NCBI GenBank assembly: GCA_963791235.1
Contig: CAWBRW010000029.1
Span: forward strand, 248,001 to 312,000
Length of the DNA: 64,000 nucleotides
Direction of reading: 5' to 3'
From: JALORV01 sp963791235
GTDB lineage: Bacteria; Pseudomonadota; Gammaproteobacteria; Burkholderiales; Burkholderiaceae_F
A program made the translations under genes and the position numbers. Positions 8,203 to 17,116 of this stretch are shown in pieces. How positions within the stretch are numbered: position 1 is the stretch's first letter; each line of letters opens with the position of its first letter. The notes beneath the pieces were generated by a model that made no database searches, had not been told where the DNA came from, and worked only from the letters and a program-made list of their open reading frames with translations.

Positions 8203-9300
8203 CTACCGCAACCTTTGGTAGCGGTTACCCGGCAGACGCTCAATATCTTGTGCCAGCTCGAGTTCCAGCAGCGACGCTGCGAGGTCTGCAGCATCGCGCC
8301 CGGTGCGCTGCGCGAGCGTGTCGAGGTCAACCGGATCGTGGCCGAGCAGCGCGAGCAGATCGGCATGCGGACCGGCTTCGACGACGCCATCGGTCGTCGC
8401 CGCGGCGAGGCGCTCAAGCCCAAGGTCCTCGACGATGTCGTGCGCGGACTCGACCAGCTTTGCGCCTTCGCGGATCAGGCGATGGCAACCCTTTGCCAGT
8501 GGTGAATGGATCGAACCCGGGATCGCGAACACATCGCGTCCGGCGTCCGCCGCCAGGCGCGCGGTGATCAGCGAGCCGGAGCGCAAGGCTGCCTCGACAA
8601 CCAGGACACCCCGCGCGAGGCCGGCGATGATGCGGTTGCGCCGTGGGAAGTTGTGCGCGATCGCCGGAGTGCGCAGCGGGAACTCCGAAATGACTAGGCC
8701 TTCGCCGCGGATGCGCTGTGTCAGGGCGCGATTGCTCGCAGGGTAGATTGCATCGACACCGGTGCCGACGACCGCGATCGTCGACGCATCGCTGTCGGCA
8801 TCAAGCGCCCCGCGGTGTGCGGCGGCGTCGATTCCGAGCGCCAGCCCGCTGACGATCGTCAGTCCGGCACGGGCGAGGGCGTCCGCGAAGGCCTCGGCGT
8901 TGGCAACGCCCTGTTGAGTGGCGTTGCGACTGCCGACGACGGCGAGCGCTGGGCGGTTCAGCAGATCGACGCGACCGATCGCAAACAGTACCGGTGGCGG
9001 GTCCGGCGTCGTCAGAAGCAGTTGCGGATATTCGCTGTCCGCAAGCGAGATCAGCGCGTGTTGCGGCGAGGACTCGAGCCAGTGCTCGGTCGCATCGATG
9101 GTCGACTGGAGGTCCGCGCTGGGTGGCGCAGCGAGCGCGCGGGCCAGCGGTTCCGGAACCACACGAAGCAGCGCATGAACGCCCGCCGCGAAGATCGCGT
9201 CAGGTAATCCAAAGGACGAAAGCAGGTGGCGCGCCGTTCGCGGGCCGAGACCGGGCGTGGCGACCAGCCGCAGCCATCCCGCGCGTTCGGCCGCCTGCAC
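8203..9300 (-). CDS. dprA: DNA-processing protein DprA
   Basis: A 365-residue DprA/Smf protein, which loads RecA onto incoming single-stranded DNA during natural transformation. A helical N-terminal domain (PGLGPRTARHLL) is followed by the extended Rossmann fold with VVGSRNATQQG, SGLALGIDAAAHRGAL, GTGVDAIYPASN, EFPLRTPAIAHNFPRRNRIIAGL and GSLITARLAADAGRDVFAIPG. A small C-terminal winged-helix-like domain (LDTLAQRTGRDAADLAASLLELEL) completes it. It lies 11 bases after the LysM gene and 41 bases before smg, as in an operon. With comM at the other end of the window it suggests competence genes are retained. Confidence 0.95.
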   Translation of the reverse strand: MQAAERAGWLRLVATPGLGPRTARHLLSSFGLPDAIFAAGVHALLRVVPEPLARALAAPPSADLQSTIDATEHWLESSPQHALISLADSEYPQLLLTTPDPPPVLFAIGRVDLLNRPALAVVGSRNATQQGVANAEAFADALARAGLTIVSGLALGIDAAAHRGALDADSDASTIAVVGTGVDAIYPASNRALTQRIRGEGLVISEFPLRTPAIAHNFPRRNRIIAGLARGVLVVEAALRSGSLITARLAADAGRDVFAIPGSIHSPLAKGCHRLIREGAKLVESAHDIVEDLGLERLAAATTDGVVEAGPHADLLALLGHDPVDLDTLAQRTGRDAADLAASLLELELAQDIERLPGNRYQRLR

Positions 9301-9311
9301 GGGCGGCGCGG

Positions 9312-10552
9312 CTACTGGACGGTGGCCGGTCGCAGTGGCTGTCGCAACACGCGGTCCGCTTCGGTCTCTTGCGCACGCCGGAGCACCGGCAGGTCGACTC
9401 CCTCGGTGGGATCGGAGGCGCGGTCGCCAATTTCAACCGGCATCGTTGCACGCTGCACCAGCGCGTAGGAGATGCCCGGGAAGACACGGAAGACAAAGCC
9501 CAGGCCGATCGGCTCGTCCGGCAGCTTGACGAACTGGTTGCCCGGCAGCGTGCGGTCTTTGATGGTTGCACCGGCGCGCCACAGTTGCAGTACGTCGCCG
9601 ATGACCAGCCCGTCATTCGTTCCGCGATTGAGCGTGAAGATGCGCAGGCCGCCGGCGTACTGCACGCCGTCGTAGACAGAAATGACGCGCGCCTCGACTG
9701 GCCGGCTGGGCGCCTTCGGCATGTAGTTCAGGATCGGCTGGATATCGATCGGCAGCATCCGGTCGCCGATGCCGATCTCCTCCTTGAAGGAGTCGATGTG
9801 CACCTTGGCCACTTCACCCGGCCGCACCATGCTGGCCGCTCCCAGGTACTTGGCCTCGTAGGCGATGGGACGCTTCTTGTCCACGTCGTCGGGGTCGAAC
9901 AGCGGGCGCAGCGGGCGGAACACGCTGTAGTTCTTCACGCTGTCGTCCTTGATTCCGCGGGCGTAAGCGTCGTCGCCGCGGCCGACGTAAACCCGGCCTT
10001 CCTGCGTGGCGATGATGCGGGCCGCGCCATCGAGCGCGCGGGGTTCGAGCACCAGCGGCTGCGACAGGAACGGCTCGATCAGGTTGCTGGGGATGCTGCG
10101 AATCGCCGCCCGGTCGCCCGTGACCTCGCGGATCTGCGGCGTCAGCTTGCCTTCACCCGAGGGGCCTCCGGCACCTCCGCCGCCGGCGATTTCGAGCCTC
10201 GCACGCCCGTCTGCCTTCACCAGCAGCAGTTCCTGCCCCGGATAGATCAGGTGCGGATTGGCGACCTGCTCCTTGTTCATGCCCCAGAGCTCGGGCCAGC
10301 GCCACGGACTCGTGAGGTACATGCTCGAAAGCCCCCAGAGCGTGTCGCCGCGTTTGACGACATAGCGCTCCGGGCGCATCGGGCGCCAACGCCGAAAGCG
10401 GCACGCCCGCCTGCGCGACCTGGTCTGCTGTCGCCGCGCTGCTCCGTCGTGATCGGGTAGCGGCTGGTGGCCGATTGCGCCAAGGCGACGCCGCTGCCCG
10501 CTACAGTGGCGCAAGCGACGGCGGCGAGAACGCCCATGCTAGTCTTCTTCAT
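9312..10552 (-). pseudogene. LysM peptidoglycan-binding protein, two frameshifts near the N-terminus
   Basis: Reconstructed as about 412 residues. It has a signal peptide (MKKTSMGVLAAVACATVAGS..ALAQ, start ATG 10552 with AGGGAG six bases upstream), a short linker read in a second frame (ADQVAQAGVPLSALAPDAP), and the LysM motif YVVKRGDTLWGLSSMYL...LIYPGQELLLV in a third frame, followed by a long conserved C-terminal region. Single extra bases near 10433-10446 and near 10368-10376 account for the breaks; the span is a multiple of three plus two. LysM domains bind peptidoglycan, so the protein should be periplasmic. This LysM gene usually sits between dprA and def, as here. Confidence 0.82.
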
Positions 10553-10890
10553 GCAAGCTCCCTCTGGCCGTCCGGCGGGGTTTCGCACTGTCCCGCGGGC
10601 TCGGCTGCCCGACTTGAAATCTTCGGGACCGACTGCGATCTAACCTGAGACAGGGCGTCAGATTCTGCCCCTAGTGCCTTGATATAGCAACGGATACCCA
10701 AGTGGGCCGATCCCGACTAGGCGCGATGCCGAAAGGCGTGGGGCGGACTCGGACGAGACCTGTCGACCACTCATCCGGTCGCAGTGTGGCGGCAAATGCG
10801 GTGGCGAGGGCGCGCGAAAAGCAGGGTCAGAGGCCGGGACTTAGCCCGATCGTCCGGGGCACGTGATCCGGGCGTTTGGAGAACGAGATC
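10553..10890. other. Divergent intergenic region, LysM gene / def
   Basis: A 338-base non-coding stretch between two divergently transcribed genes. Apart from one plausible promoter for the LysM side, I see no convincing RNA gene, repeat or operator. Several short GC-rich inverted repeats are present, but none has a poly-T tract. Confidence 0.5.
10662..10690 (-). promoter_or_regulatory. Possible sigma-70 promoter for the LysM-dprA-smg operon
   Basis: On the minus strand, TTGCTA (10685-10690) and CAGAAT (10662-10667) are separated by exactly 17 bases; each matches the consensus hexamer at four of six positions. It would give a leader of about 100 bases. This is inferred from the pattern alone. 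Confidence 0.35.
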
Positions 10891-11397
10891 GTGGCATTGC
10901 TGCCGATACTGGAGTACCCCGATCCGCGACTGCGCACGGTCGCGCGTCCGGTCACCGTGTTCGATGATCGTTTGCGTCGCCTGGTCGCAGACATGGCCGA
11001 GACGATGTACGACGCGCCCGGCGTCGGACTCGCGGCCTCCCAGGTGGACGTGCACGAGTGCGTGATCGTCATCGACACCTCCGACGCGAAGAACGAATTG
11101 CAGGTGTTCATCAACCCGGAAATCCTCTGGGTGTCGGAAGAGCAGGTCGAATGCGAGGAGGGGTGCCTGTCGGTGCCCGGTGTTTATGACGCCGTCACGC
11201 GCCCGGAGCGCGTCCGCGTGAAGGCCTTCGATGTGCAGGGACAGCCGTTCGAGCGCGAATGCAGCGGGCTGCTCGCGGTTTGCATCCAGCACGAGATGGA
11301 TCACCTGCTGGGCAAGGTCTTCGTCGAGTACCTGTCGCCGCTCAAGCAGGAGCGCATCAAGACTAAGATGAAGAAGCGGCGCACCCGCGCCGCCTGA
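10891..11397 (+). CDS. def: Peptide deformylase
   Basis: A 168-residue metalloenzyme that removes the formyl group from the N-terminal methionine of new proteins. All three family motifs are present: GVGLAASQ, EGCLSVPG (metal-binding Cys) and QHEMDHLLG (HExxH with two metal-binding His). I chose the GTG at 10891, giving the usual start (M)ALLPILEYPDPRL, with GGAGA 8 bases upstream; a TTG five codons earlier is also open. Normally fmt follows directly, but here three minus-strand lipid genes separate the pair. Confidence 0.96.
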   Translation: MALLPILEYPDPRLRTVARPVTVFDDRLRRLVADMAETMYDAPGVGLAASQVDVHECVIVIDTSDAKNELQVFINPEILWVSEEQVECEEGCLSVPGVYDAVTRPERVRVKAFDVQGQPFERECSGLLAVCIQHEMDHLLGKVFVEYLSPLKQERIKTKMKKRRTRAA

Positions 11398-11416
11398 GTC
11401 GGGTTTGGTGGTTTCG

Positions 11417-12343
11417 CTATGCCGCGGCCGGCAACTGAATCGCCGCGTCTGAAGCCATGACGTGCGCGGTGATCATGTCCGCGATTTTCGGCTGCAGTGC
11501 CGGCGGAAAGTCGTGACCCATCCCTGGAATCAGCTCGAGCCTTGCGCCGCGGATGTGTCGCGCGGTGTCGATGCCGGCCGCCGGCGGCAGGAGAGGATCC
11601 TCCTGGCCGTGAATCACCAGGGTCGGTGCGGTGATGCGCGCCAGTTGTGGACGTCGGTCGCCCGACGCGAGGATCGCAAGCAGTTGCCGCGCCGTGCCGG
11701 CCGGGTAATAGCCACGGCGGGCCACGCGTTCAAGCTGCTGGCGCAGCAGCTGCGGCTCGCTCGTATAACCCGGGCTGCCGATCACGCCGAACACGCGTAC
11801 CAGGTGATCGGTGATCTGCTCGACATCGTCGACGTTGCGTGGCCGATGCAGGATCGCGCGCAGCGCACGTGGCTTCCCGAGCGCAACTCGGGGGCTCGGA
11901 TTGCCGCTCGTGGACATGATCGACGTGAGGCTCGCGACGCGCTCGGGATGGCGCGCCGCCAGCACCTGCGCAATCATCCCTCCCATCGAAGCGCCGACGA
12001 CGTGTGCGCGACCGATCTCGAGCGCGGTCAGCAGCGCGGCGGCGTCGTCGGCCATGTCGTCGAGCGTGTAGGGCGCGCGCACCGGCAGGCGCAGCAGCGC
12101 CCGTGCAATCGCGCCGGGCAGGTTGCGCGTCGAGACGGCCGAGCGCAGTCGGGTCGAGTGGCCGCAGTCTCGGTTATCAAAACGGATCACCCGCAGCCCG
12201 GACGCAAGCAGCCGCTCGACGAAGCCATCGGGCCAGAGTGCAGCGGGCATGCCGAGACCCATGATCAGCAGCAACGCGGGCGCGTTGCGGTCACCGCTGT
12301 CTTCGATGTCGAGCGTGACGCCGTTCGCCTCGACCTGTGCCAT
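11417..12343 (-). CDS. Alpha/beta hydrolase
   Basis: A 308-residue alpha/beta-fold hydrolase. The oxyanion-hole region is LLLIMGLGMP, the nucleophile elbow is GASMGG, the acid is probably the Asp in HGQEDPLLP and the catalytic His is in GMGHDFPP. The fold resembles esterases and lactonases, and the substrate cannot be assigned. I chose the ATG at 12343 (MAQVEANGVTLDIED) rather than an upstream in-frame TTG. It begins 18 bases after the stop of the preceding lipase-like gene and is the last gene of a three-gene lipid cassette that converges on def. Confidence 0.8.
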   Translation of the reverse strand: MAQVEANGVTLDIEDSGDRNAPALLLIMGLGMPAALWPDGFVERLLASGLRVIRFDNRDCGHSTRLRSAVSTRNLPGAIARALLRLPVRAPYTLDDMADDAAALLTALEIGRAHVVGASMGGMIAQVLAARHPERVASLTSIMSTSGNPSPRVALGKPRALRAILHRPRNVDDVEQITDHLVRVFGVIGSPGYTSEPQLLRQQLERVARRGYYPAGTARQLLAILASGDRRPQLARITAPTLVIHGQEDPLLPPAAGIDTARHIRGARLELIPGMGHDFPPALQPKIADMITAHVMASDAAIQLPAAA

Positions 12344-12360
12344 CGTTGTCAAAGAAGCGG

Positions 12361-13158
12361 TCAGAACCAGGACTTACGCGATGGATCGCGGTAGAGCCAG
12401 CGCAATGAGCCGGTGCGGTCGAAGTGCTGCCATTTGCCTTCGGGCTGCGCGAGCCGATCCGCGATGGCATACCAGGCGAGCGGGTTGAGCCCGATGCCGA
12501 AGTGGCTCGCTTCTACCTCGATATTCTCGGTGTGCGCGCTGTGGTGCTCGACACTGCATTGCCAGGCGACGACGCCGTCGGTCCGGCTGTAGATCGACGT
12601 GGTCGGTACCGGCGGCGGCAGCCGCAACGGTTCGTGGATCTCCGGCGCGCCGATGCGGTGGCCGGTGACGAGCTCGTAGAGCCGCCACGCATTGGTGGCT
12701 TTCGGGTGGCCGGTGAACGGGGTTCCCAGGGTGATCACCTGCCGCACGTCCTTCGGAAAGTCCTTGGCCAGCTCGCGCGCGTAGAGGCCGCCAAGGCTCC
12801 ACCCGATCAGGCTGACCTTCCGCCTGTACTGCCGGCGCAGCTTGCGGACCAGGTCCATGCAGTGCTCGAGTACCCCTTCCTTCGGGCCCAGGTTTGAACC
12901 CCGGTCCCAGCCGTGGACGGAGTAGCGCTTGCGCTCGAGGAACCTGCGCAAAGGTTTGGTCGAGGCATCCGACGCCATCAGGCCAGGAAACACGATGACC
13001 GGATGCCCGTCGCCGTCCGGCAGCTGATTGAGCCATGGGGCGGCCAGCATCGTGGCGCCGAATTCCCACGGCGCGCGCCATTCGAGCGCCAGGCGGACAA
13101 AGCCGGGCGCACGCATCATGTCGAAGTCGTACCAGTGCTGCGGATGCGAGTTATGCAT
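12361..13158 (-). CDS. Alpha/beta hydrolase, lipase-like
   Basis: A 265-residue hydrolase with an oxyanion region VIVFPGLMASD, nucleophile motif GWSLGG, Asp in YSRTDGVV and His in EASHFGIGL. The sequence between (ITLGTPFTG, IYSRTDG) is typical of bacterial lipase/esterase-like proteins acting on hydrophobic esters. There is no signal peptide, so it is probably cytoplasmic. It lies 26 bases after the wax ester synthase gene and 18 bases before the next hydrolase, which suggests a role in turnover of stored wax esters or triacylglycerol. That role is inferred from context only. Confidence 0.75.
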   Translation of the reverse strand: MHNSHPQHWYDFDMMRAPGFVRLALEWRAPWEFGATMLAAPWLNQLPDGDGHPVIVFPGLMASDASTKPLRRFLERKRYSVHGWDRGSNLGPKEGVLEHCMDLVRKLRRQYRRKVSLIGWSLGGLYARELAKDFPKDVRQVITLGTPFTGHPKATNAWRLYELVTGHRIGAPEIHEPLRLPPPVPTTSIYSRTDGVVAWQCSVEHHSAHTENIEVEASHFGIGLNPLAWYAIADRLAQPEGKWQHFDRTGSLRWLYRDPSRKSWF

Positions 13159-13184
13159 CGGATAAAAGAGGGGTGCGAAAAGTC

Positions 13185-14657
13185 TTATTGCGAGTTCGAC
13201 GCGGCGCGCCTTGTGGCACGCACGGAGCGAGCCGGCGGGGCCGCCCCGCTGCGATCGGAGGAGTGTTCGGCCGGAGCAACAGCCTTGTCCGTGGCCTCGG
13301 CGAGTTCGGCGAGTGCCTCATACAGGCCGCGTGCCAGGGGCCTGGCATCCGGCATGCCCACGCGCGCGGCAAGGATGCCGAAGTCCAGCGACCCGGCGTA
13401 GCTCTGCAGCGTGATGTTCAGACCCAGGCCGTGCTCGACGATCGACACCGGCCAGTAGGTTTTCAGCCGCGCACCAGCGAGGTAAAGCGGTGCGTCCGGA
13501 CCGGGAACGTTCGATATGACGAGATTCGCGATCGGCGGGATGCGATCGGCCAGTGCCGTGCGGCCGTACAGTCCGGCGGCCGCCGACAGCAGCCATGGCA
13601 GGCCGAGCGACGGAAAGTCGGTCGGAATGACGCCCTTCAGCTGTCGCGTCACGTCCTTCGCCGCGCGTGTCGATGCCTGGATCGCGCGCAGTCGTTCGAT
13701 CGGGTCGGGAACGTTCGTCGCCAGGGACGCCAGTGTCATCGTCGCCAGCGTCGTCGCCTCAGTGTTGCCCGCTTCGCGCAAGGACACGGGCATCGCCGCC
13801 ACCATCGACTTTTTCGGCACGCCACCGCGTGGCTTCATGTACGTCCGCAGCGCGCCGCTCACCAGCGCGAGCACCACGTCGTTCAGCGTCGCCCCCTGCG
13901 CCGTGGCAATACGCCGCACGTCGGCGAGCGGCAGTGAAGCGGTGGCGAAGCTGCGGCTGCCATCGATGACACGGTTGAACGGAGCGCGCGGCCCGAACGC
14001 CAGATTGCGGCTGAAGCCGGTTGAGCTTGTCAAGAGTTTCGCGGCAACCCGCGCAAGGGCGGGCAGTTGTCGCACGAGGTTCACGGTCTGCGAGCCCGTC
14101 ACTCTGAATGCCGTGCCGACGAGCGCGACGAGGCCGGGATGATCGGGCTGCCGGCGTCGGGGTCCCTCGACCTTGCGGGGTGTCGGCGCGAGGTCGAGCA
14201 GTGCGTGCGCCAGCGCGACACCCGAGGCGCCGTCGAGCGTTGCGTGGTGGATCTTTGTGTAAAAGCCGAGGCCGCCGTCCTGCAGTCCCTCGATCACGTG
14301 GAACCGCCATAGTGGTCGGGTGCGGTCCAGAGGCTGGGCATGCAGGCGGGCCACGGCCGCCTCGAGCTGTGCAAGCGAGCCCGGAGGGGGCAGCGTCACG
14401 CGGACGACATGGCGCTCGAGGTCGACCGAGTCGGCGCGCACCCAGACCGGATTGGCAAAATCCAGCGGCATGCTGGCGAGCTGCCGCGTGAACACCGGTG
14501 AGAGATGCAGGCGCTTGGCCACGTGGCGCCGCACGCGGGTGAGGAAATCGCCGCCCCTACGCGGACGCTCGAGCAGGTGGACCGCGCCGACATGCATCGG
14601 CGTCGCCGGTGTTTCCAGATGCAGGAACAGCGAGTCCAACCCGGACAGCGGCTTCAA
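13185..14657 (-). CDS. Wax ester synthase / diacylglycerol acyltransferase (WS/DGAT)
   Basis: A 490-residue acyltransferase that joins fatty acyl-CoA to long-chain alcohols or diacylglycerol, making wax esters or triacylglycerol. The N-terminus (KPLSGLDSLFLHLETPATPMHVG) and the active-site motif HHATLDG (KIHHATLDGASG) are both diagnostic; the C-terminal NLVISNVPGP and GLGLNITLQSYAG motifs are also present. The start is a TTG at 14657, which puts the conserved (M)KPLSGLD at the N-terminus, with CGAGGGA upstream; no ATG is available nearby. First gene of the cassette inserted between def and fmt. Confidence 0.9.
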   Translation of the reverse strand: MKPLSGLDSLFLHLETPATPMHVGAVHLLERPRRGGDFLTRVRRHVAKRLHLSPVFTRQLASMPLDFANPVWVRADSVDLERHVVRVTLPPPGSLAQLEAAVARLHAQPLDRTRPLWRFHVIEGLQDGGLGFYTKIHHATLDGASGVALAHALLDLAPTPRKVEGPRRRQPDHPGLVALVGTAFRVTGSQTVNLVRQLPALARVAAKLLTSSTGFSRNLAFGPRAPFNRVIDGSRSFATASLPLADVRRIATAQGATLNDVVLALVSGALRTYMKPRGGVPKKSMVAAMPVSLREAGNTEATTLATMTLASLATNVPDPIERLRAIQASTRAAKDVTRQLKGVIPTDFPSLGLPWLLSAAAGLYGRTALADRIPPIANLVISNVPGPDAPLYLAGARLKTYWPVSIVEHGLGLNITLQSYAGSLDFGILAARVGMPDARPLARGLYEALAELAEATDKAVAPAEHSSDRSGAAPPARSVRATRRAASNSQ

Positions 14658-14786
14658 GCGTTTCCCTCGATATTGTTCTACCGGCGAGTCCGACCGCTGT
14701 TGGTCCGCCGCGCAGTCCAGCGCCCTTAAGTTCGCCGCCACAACATGCCCCGATGGTAAACGCATCGGGCGCGGCATGAGCCCACC

Positions 14787-14792
14787 TAGAAT
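14787..14792 (+). promoter_or_regulatory. Possible -10 element giving a leaderless fmt transcript
   Basis: TAGAAT lies seven bases before the fmt ATG, so transcription would begin at or next to the start codon. No Shine-Dalgarno sequence precedes fmt. No clear -35 box is visible at 16-18 bases, so this is weak. A matching CCTAGAATGCGG string occurs upstream of metH (31709-31720). Confidence 0.3.
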
Positions 14793-14798
14793 GCGGCG

Positions 14799-15785
14799 AT
14801 GCGCATTGTTTTCGCCGGAACACCTGACTTCGCCGCGCGGTCGCTGGCGGCATTGATCGAGGCGGCCGCGACGGCGGGCTGGTCGATTCCGCTGGTGCTG
14901 ACGCAGCCTGATCGCCCGGCGGGGCGCGGCATGCGACTGGCCCCGAGTGCAGTGAAGCAGCTTGCGCAGGCGCATGGCTTGGCGGTCGACACGCCAACCT
15001 CGCTGCGCAAGGGCCCCGACGCGTTGCTTGCTCAGCAGCGACTGGCGCAGGCCCAGCCCGACGTGCTGGTCGTTGCCGCCTACGGCCTGATCCTGCCGCA
15101 GGCCGTGCTCGACATTCCGCGCGGTCTGCGCGACGACTGGAGCCCGCGGCTGACCGCGATCAACGTGCACGCCTCCTTGCTGCCGCGCTGGCGCGGTGCG
15201 GCGCCGGTCGCCCGGGCAATCGAGGCCGGTGATCCAAGCACCGGTGTCACGATCATGCAGATGGAGGCCGGCCTGGACACGGGTCCGATGCTGCTGGCGG
15301 AGTCTCTTGCGATCGGCTCGGACGAGACGACCGGCCAGCTGACCGTGCGGCTGGCCGACCTGGGAGGGCGCCTGCTGGTGCAGGCACTGCGCTCGGTTTC
15401 GACACTGCGTGCGCAACCGCAGCCCGCAGAGGGAGCCACCTACGCGAACAAGATCGACAAGTCAGAGGCCTGGCTCGATTGGCGCCTGCCGGCCGTGGCC
15501 CTTGCGCGCAAGGTGCGCGCGTACGACCCGTTTCCTGTGGTGCAGACGCGTCTCGACGATGTCGTGATCCGGGTGTGGCGCGCGAATGCGGAGGCGCGCG
15601 TCGCGCCGGCGGATCCCGGGACCATCACGGCCGCGGGTCCTGCGGGCATCGAAGTCGCCTGCGGCGAAGGCAGCCTGCGTTTGATCGACCTGCAGCGGGG
15701 GGGCGGCAAACGCCTGCCGGCGCGCGAGTTCCTGGGCGGGTATCCGGTGGCGGTGGCACAGCGTTTCGCCGACGGGCCTGCATGA
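14799..15785 (+). CDS. fmt: Methionyl-tRNA formyltransferase
   Basis: A 328-residue enzyme that formylates Met-tRNA(fMet) with 10-formyltetrahydrofolate. It has the N-terminal MRIVFAGTPDFAARSL, the folate/catalytic segment NVHASLLPRWRGAAP, GVTIMQMEAGLDTGPM, and a C-terminal tRNA-binding domain (YANKIDKSEAWLDW). The length is normal. Its last codon overlaps rsmB in an ATGA, so the two are translationally coupled. It is the partner of def in the formylation cycle, though def is separated by about 3.4 kb here. Confidence 0.96.
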   Translation: MRIVFAGTPDFAARSLAALIEAAATAGWSIPLVLTQPDRPAGRGMRLAPSAVKQLAQAHGLAVDTPTSLRKGPDALLAQQRLAQAQPDVLVVAAYGLILPQAVLDIPRGLRDDWSPRLTAINVHASLLPRWRGAAPVARAIEAGDPSTGVTIMQMEAGLDTGPMLLAESLAIGSDETTGQLTVRLADLGGRLLVQALRSVSTLRAQPQPAEGATYANKIDKSEAWLDWRLPAVALARKVRAYDPFPVVQTRLDDVVIRVWRANAEARVAPADPGTITAAGPAGIEVACGEGSLRLIDLQRGGGKRLPAREFLGGYPVAVAQRFADGPA

Positions 15786-17116
15786 CCGAGCCGGGCGGCC
15801 TCTCAGCGCCGCTCGCTGACGTGCTGGCACTCAGCGCGCAGGTATGGGCGTCGGTCGCGGCCGGCCAGTCGCTGGATCGTTCGCTCGCGACACTGGTTCC
15901 GTCGGGCCCGTCGCAGCTGCGCGCCGCCGTCCAGGACGTGAGCTTTGGCGCCGTCCGCCGTCGCGCGCTGTGCGAGCGGGTGATCGCCGAACTGGCGGCG
16001 CGACCGCCCGCCGCCGACGTCCGCGCACTGCTCGCGGTGGCGTTGGCGCAGCTGCTCGCGGGTCGGCATGCACCGCACACCGTGGTCGACCAGGCAGTCG
16101 GCGCGGCACGATCCCACCACGCGACGACTGGCGCCGCCGGGTTTATCAACGCCGTCCTGCGAAACTTCCTGCGCCAGCAGCCGGCCCTGGTCGACAGCCT
16201 GCAGCAGCTGGACGAGGTGCGATACAACGCGCCCCGCTGGTGGATCGATGCGATGCGTGCTGCGCAGCCCGGGAAATGGCGTGAGGTGCTGGCGAGCCAG
16301 CTGAGCGCCCCTGCCCTGGTGGTCCGGGTCAATCGTCGCCGTGTCACGGTGGACGACTACCTTGCCCGCCTCGTGGCCGAGGGGGTAGCGGCGACGCGGG
16401 TCGGCCAGTCGGCGGTCTGGCTGCACCAGCCGCTTCCGGTGGCGCGGATTCCCGGCTTTGCCGTCGGGGATGTCTCCGTCCAAGACGCGGGCGCGCAGCT
16501 GGCCGCCGAATGGCTCGACGTGGCAGATGGCATGCGGGTGCTCGACGCCTGCGCCGCCCCGGGTGGCAAGACCGCGCATCTGACGGAACTGGCGACTCTC
16601 GACCTGATTGCGCTGGAAGCCGACGTCGAGCGCGCGCGGCGGATCCAGGAGAACCTGGACCGCATCGGCGCCACGGCGCTGATCCGCGTGGCCGATGGGC
16701 GAACCCCCGCCAAATGGTGGGATCGTCGCCCGTTTGACCGCATCCTGCTGGACGCGCCCTGCACCGCGAGTGGCATCGTCAGTCGCCATCCGGACATCCC
16801 GTGGCTGCGTCGCAAGGCCGATGTTGCGCATTTGGCAACGGTCCAGGAGGAGTTACTCGGGGCTTTGTGGCCGCTGCTGGGGGTGGGTGGTAGATTGCTT
16901 TACGTCGTGTGCTCGGTGTTTCCGCAGGAAGGGAGCGAGCAGATCGCGCGGTTCATCGGGCGCCATCCGGAGGCCGTGCCGGGTCCCCTCCTGGGTGGAA
17001 TGCCGGTGCGGCAGCTGCTGCCGGCCACCGGGCCCGCCGAGGCCTGGGACGACCTGCGGTCCGAACCGACGCTGCACGACGGATTCTTCTACGCACGCCT
17101 CGACAAGTCCCGATGA
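15782..17116 (+). CDS. rsmB: 16S rRNA (cytosine(967)-C(5))-methyltransferase RsmB
   Basis: A 444-residue protein with an N-terminal NusB-like RNA-binding domain (AVDQAVGAARS...GFINAVLRNFLRQ) and a C-terminal Rossmann methyltransferase: DACAAPGGKTAHL binds AdoMet, DAPCTASG and YVVCSVFPQEG carry the two functional cysteines. It methylates C967 of 16S rRNA. The ATG at 15782 overlaps the fmt stop (ATGA), and its own stop overlaps the next gene in the same way. Confidence 0.95.
   Translation: MTEPGGLSAPLADVLALSAQVWASVAAGQSLDRSLATLVPSGPSQLRAAVQDVSFGAVRRRALCERVIAELAARPPAADVRALLAVALAQLLAGRHAPHTVVDQAVGAARSHHATTGAAGFINAVLRNFLRQQPALVDSLQQLDEVRYNAPRWWIDAMRAAQPGKWREVLASQLSAPALVVRVNRRRVTVDDYLARLVAEGVAATRVGQSAVWLHQPLPVARIPGFAVGDVSVQDAGAQLAAEWLDVADGMRVLDACAAPGGKTAHLTELATLDLIALEADVERARRIQENLDRIGATALIRVADGRTPAKWWDRRPFDRILLDAPCTASGIVSRHPDIPWLRRKADVAHLATVQEELLGALWPLLGVGGRLLYVVCSVFPQEGSEQIARFIGRHPEAVPGPLLGGMPVRQLLPATGPAEAWDDLRSEPTLHDGFFYARLDKSR

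Noticed and set aside
12885..12910. tRNA-like T-loop string (GGTTTGAACCC)
   Set aside because: It lies inside the lipase-like coding sequence and no acceptor stem or anticodon arm can be built around it.
14658..15416. Upstream extension of the wax ester synthase frame across fmt
   Set aside because: The conserved N-terminus begins at the TTG at 14657; everything before it is antisense to fmt and unlike the family.
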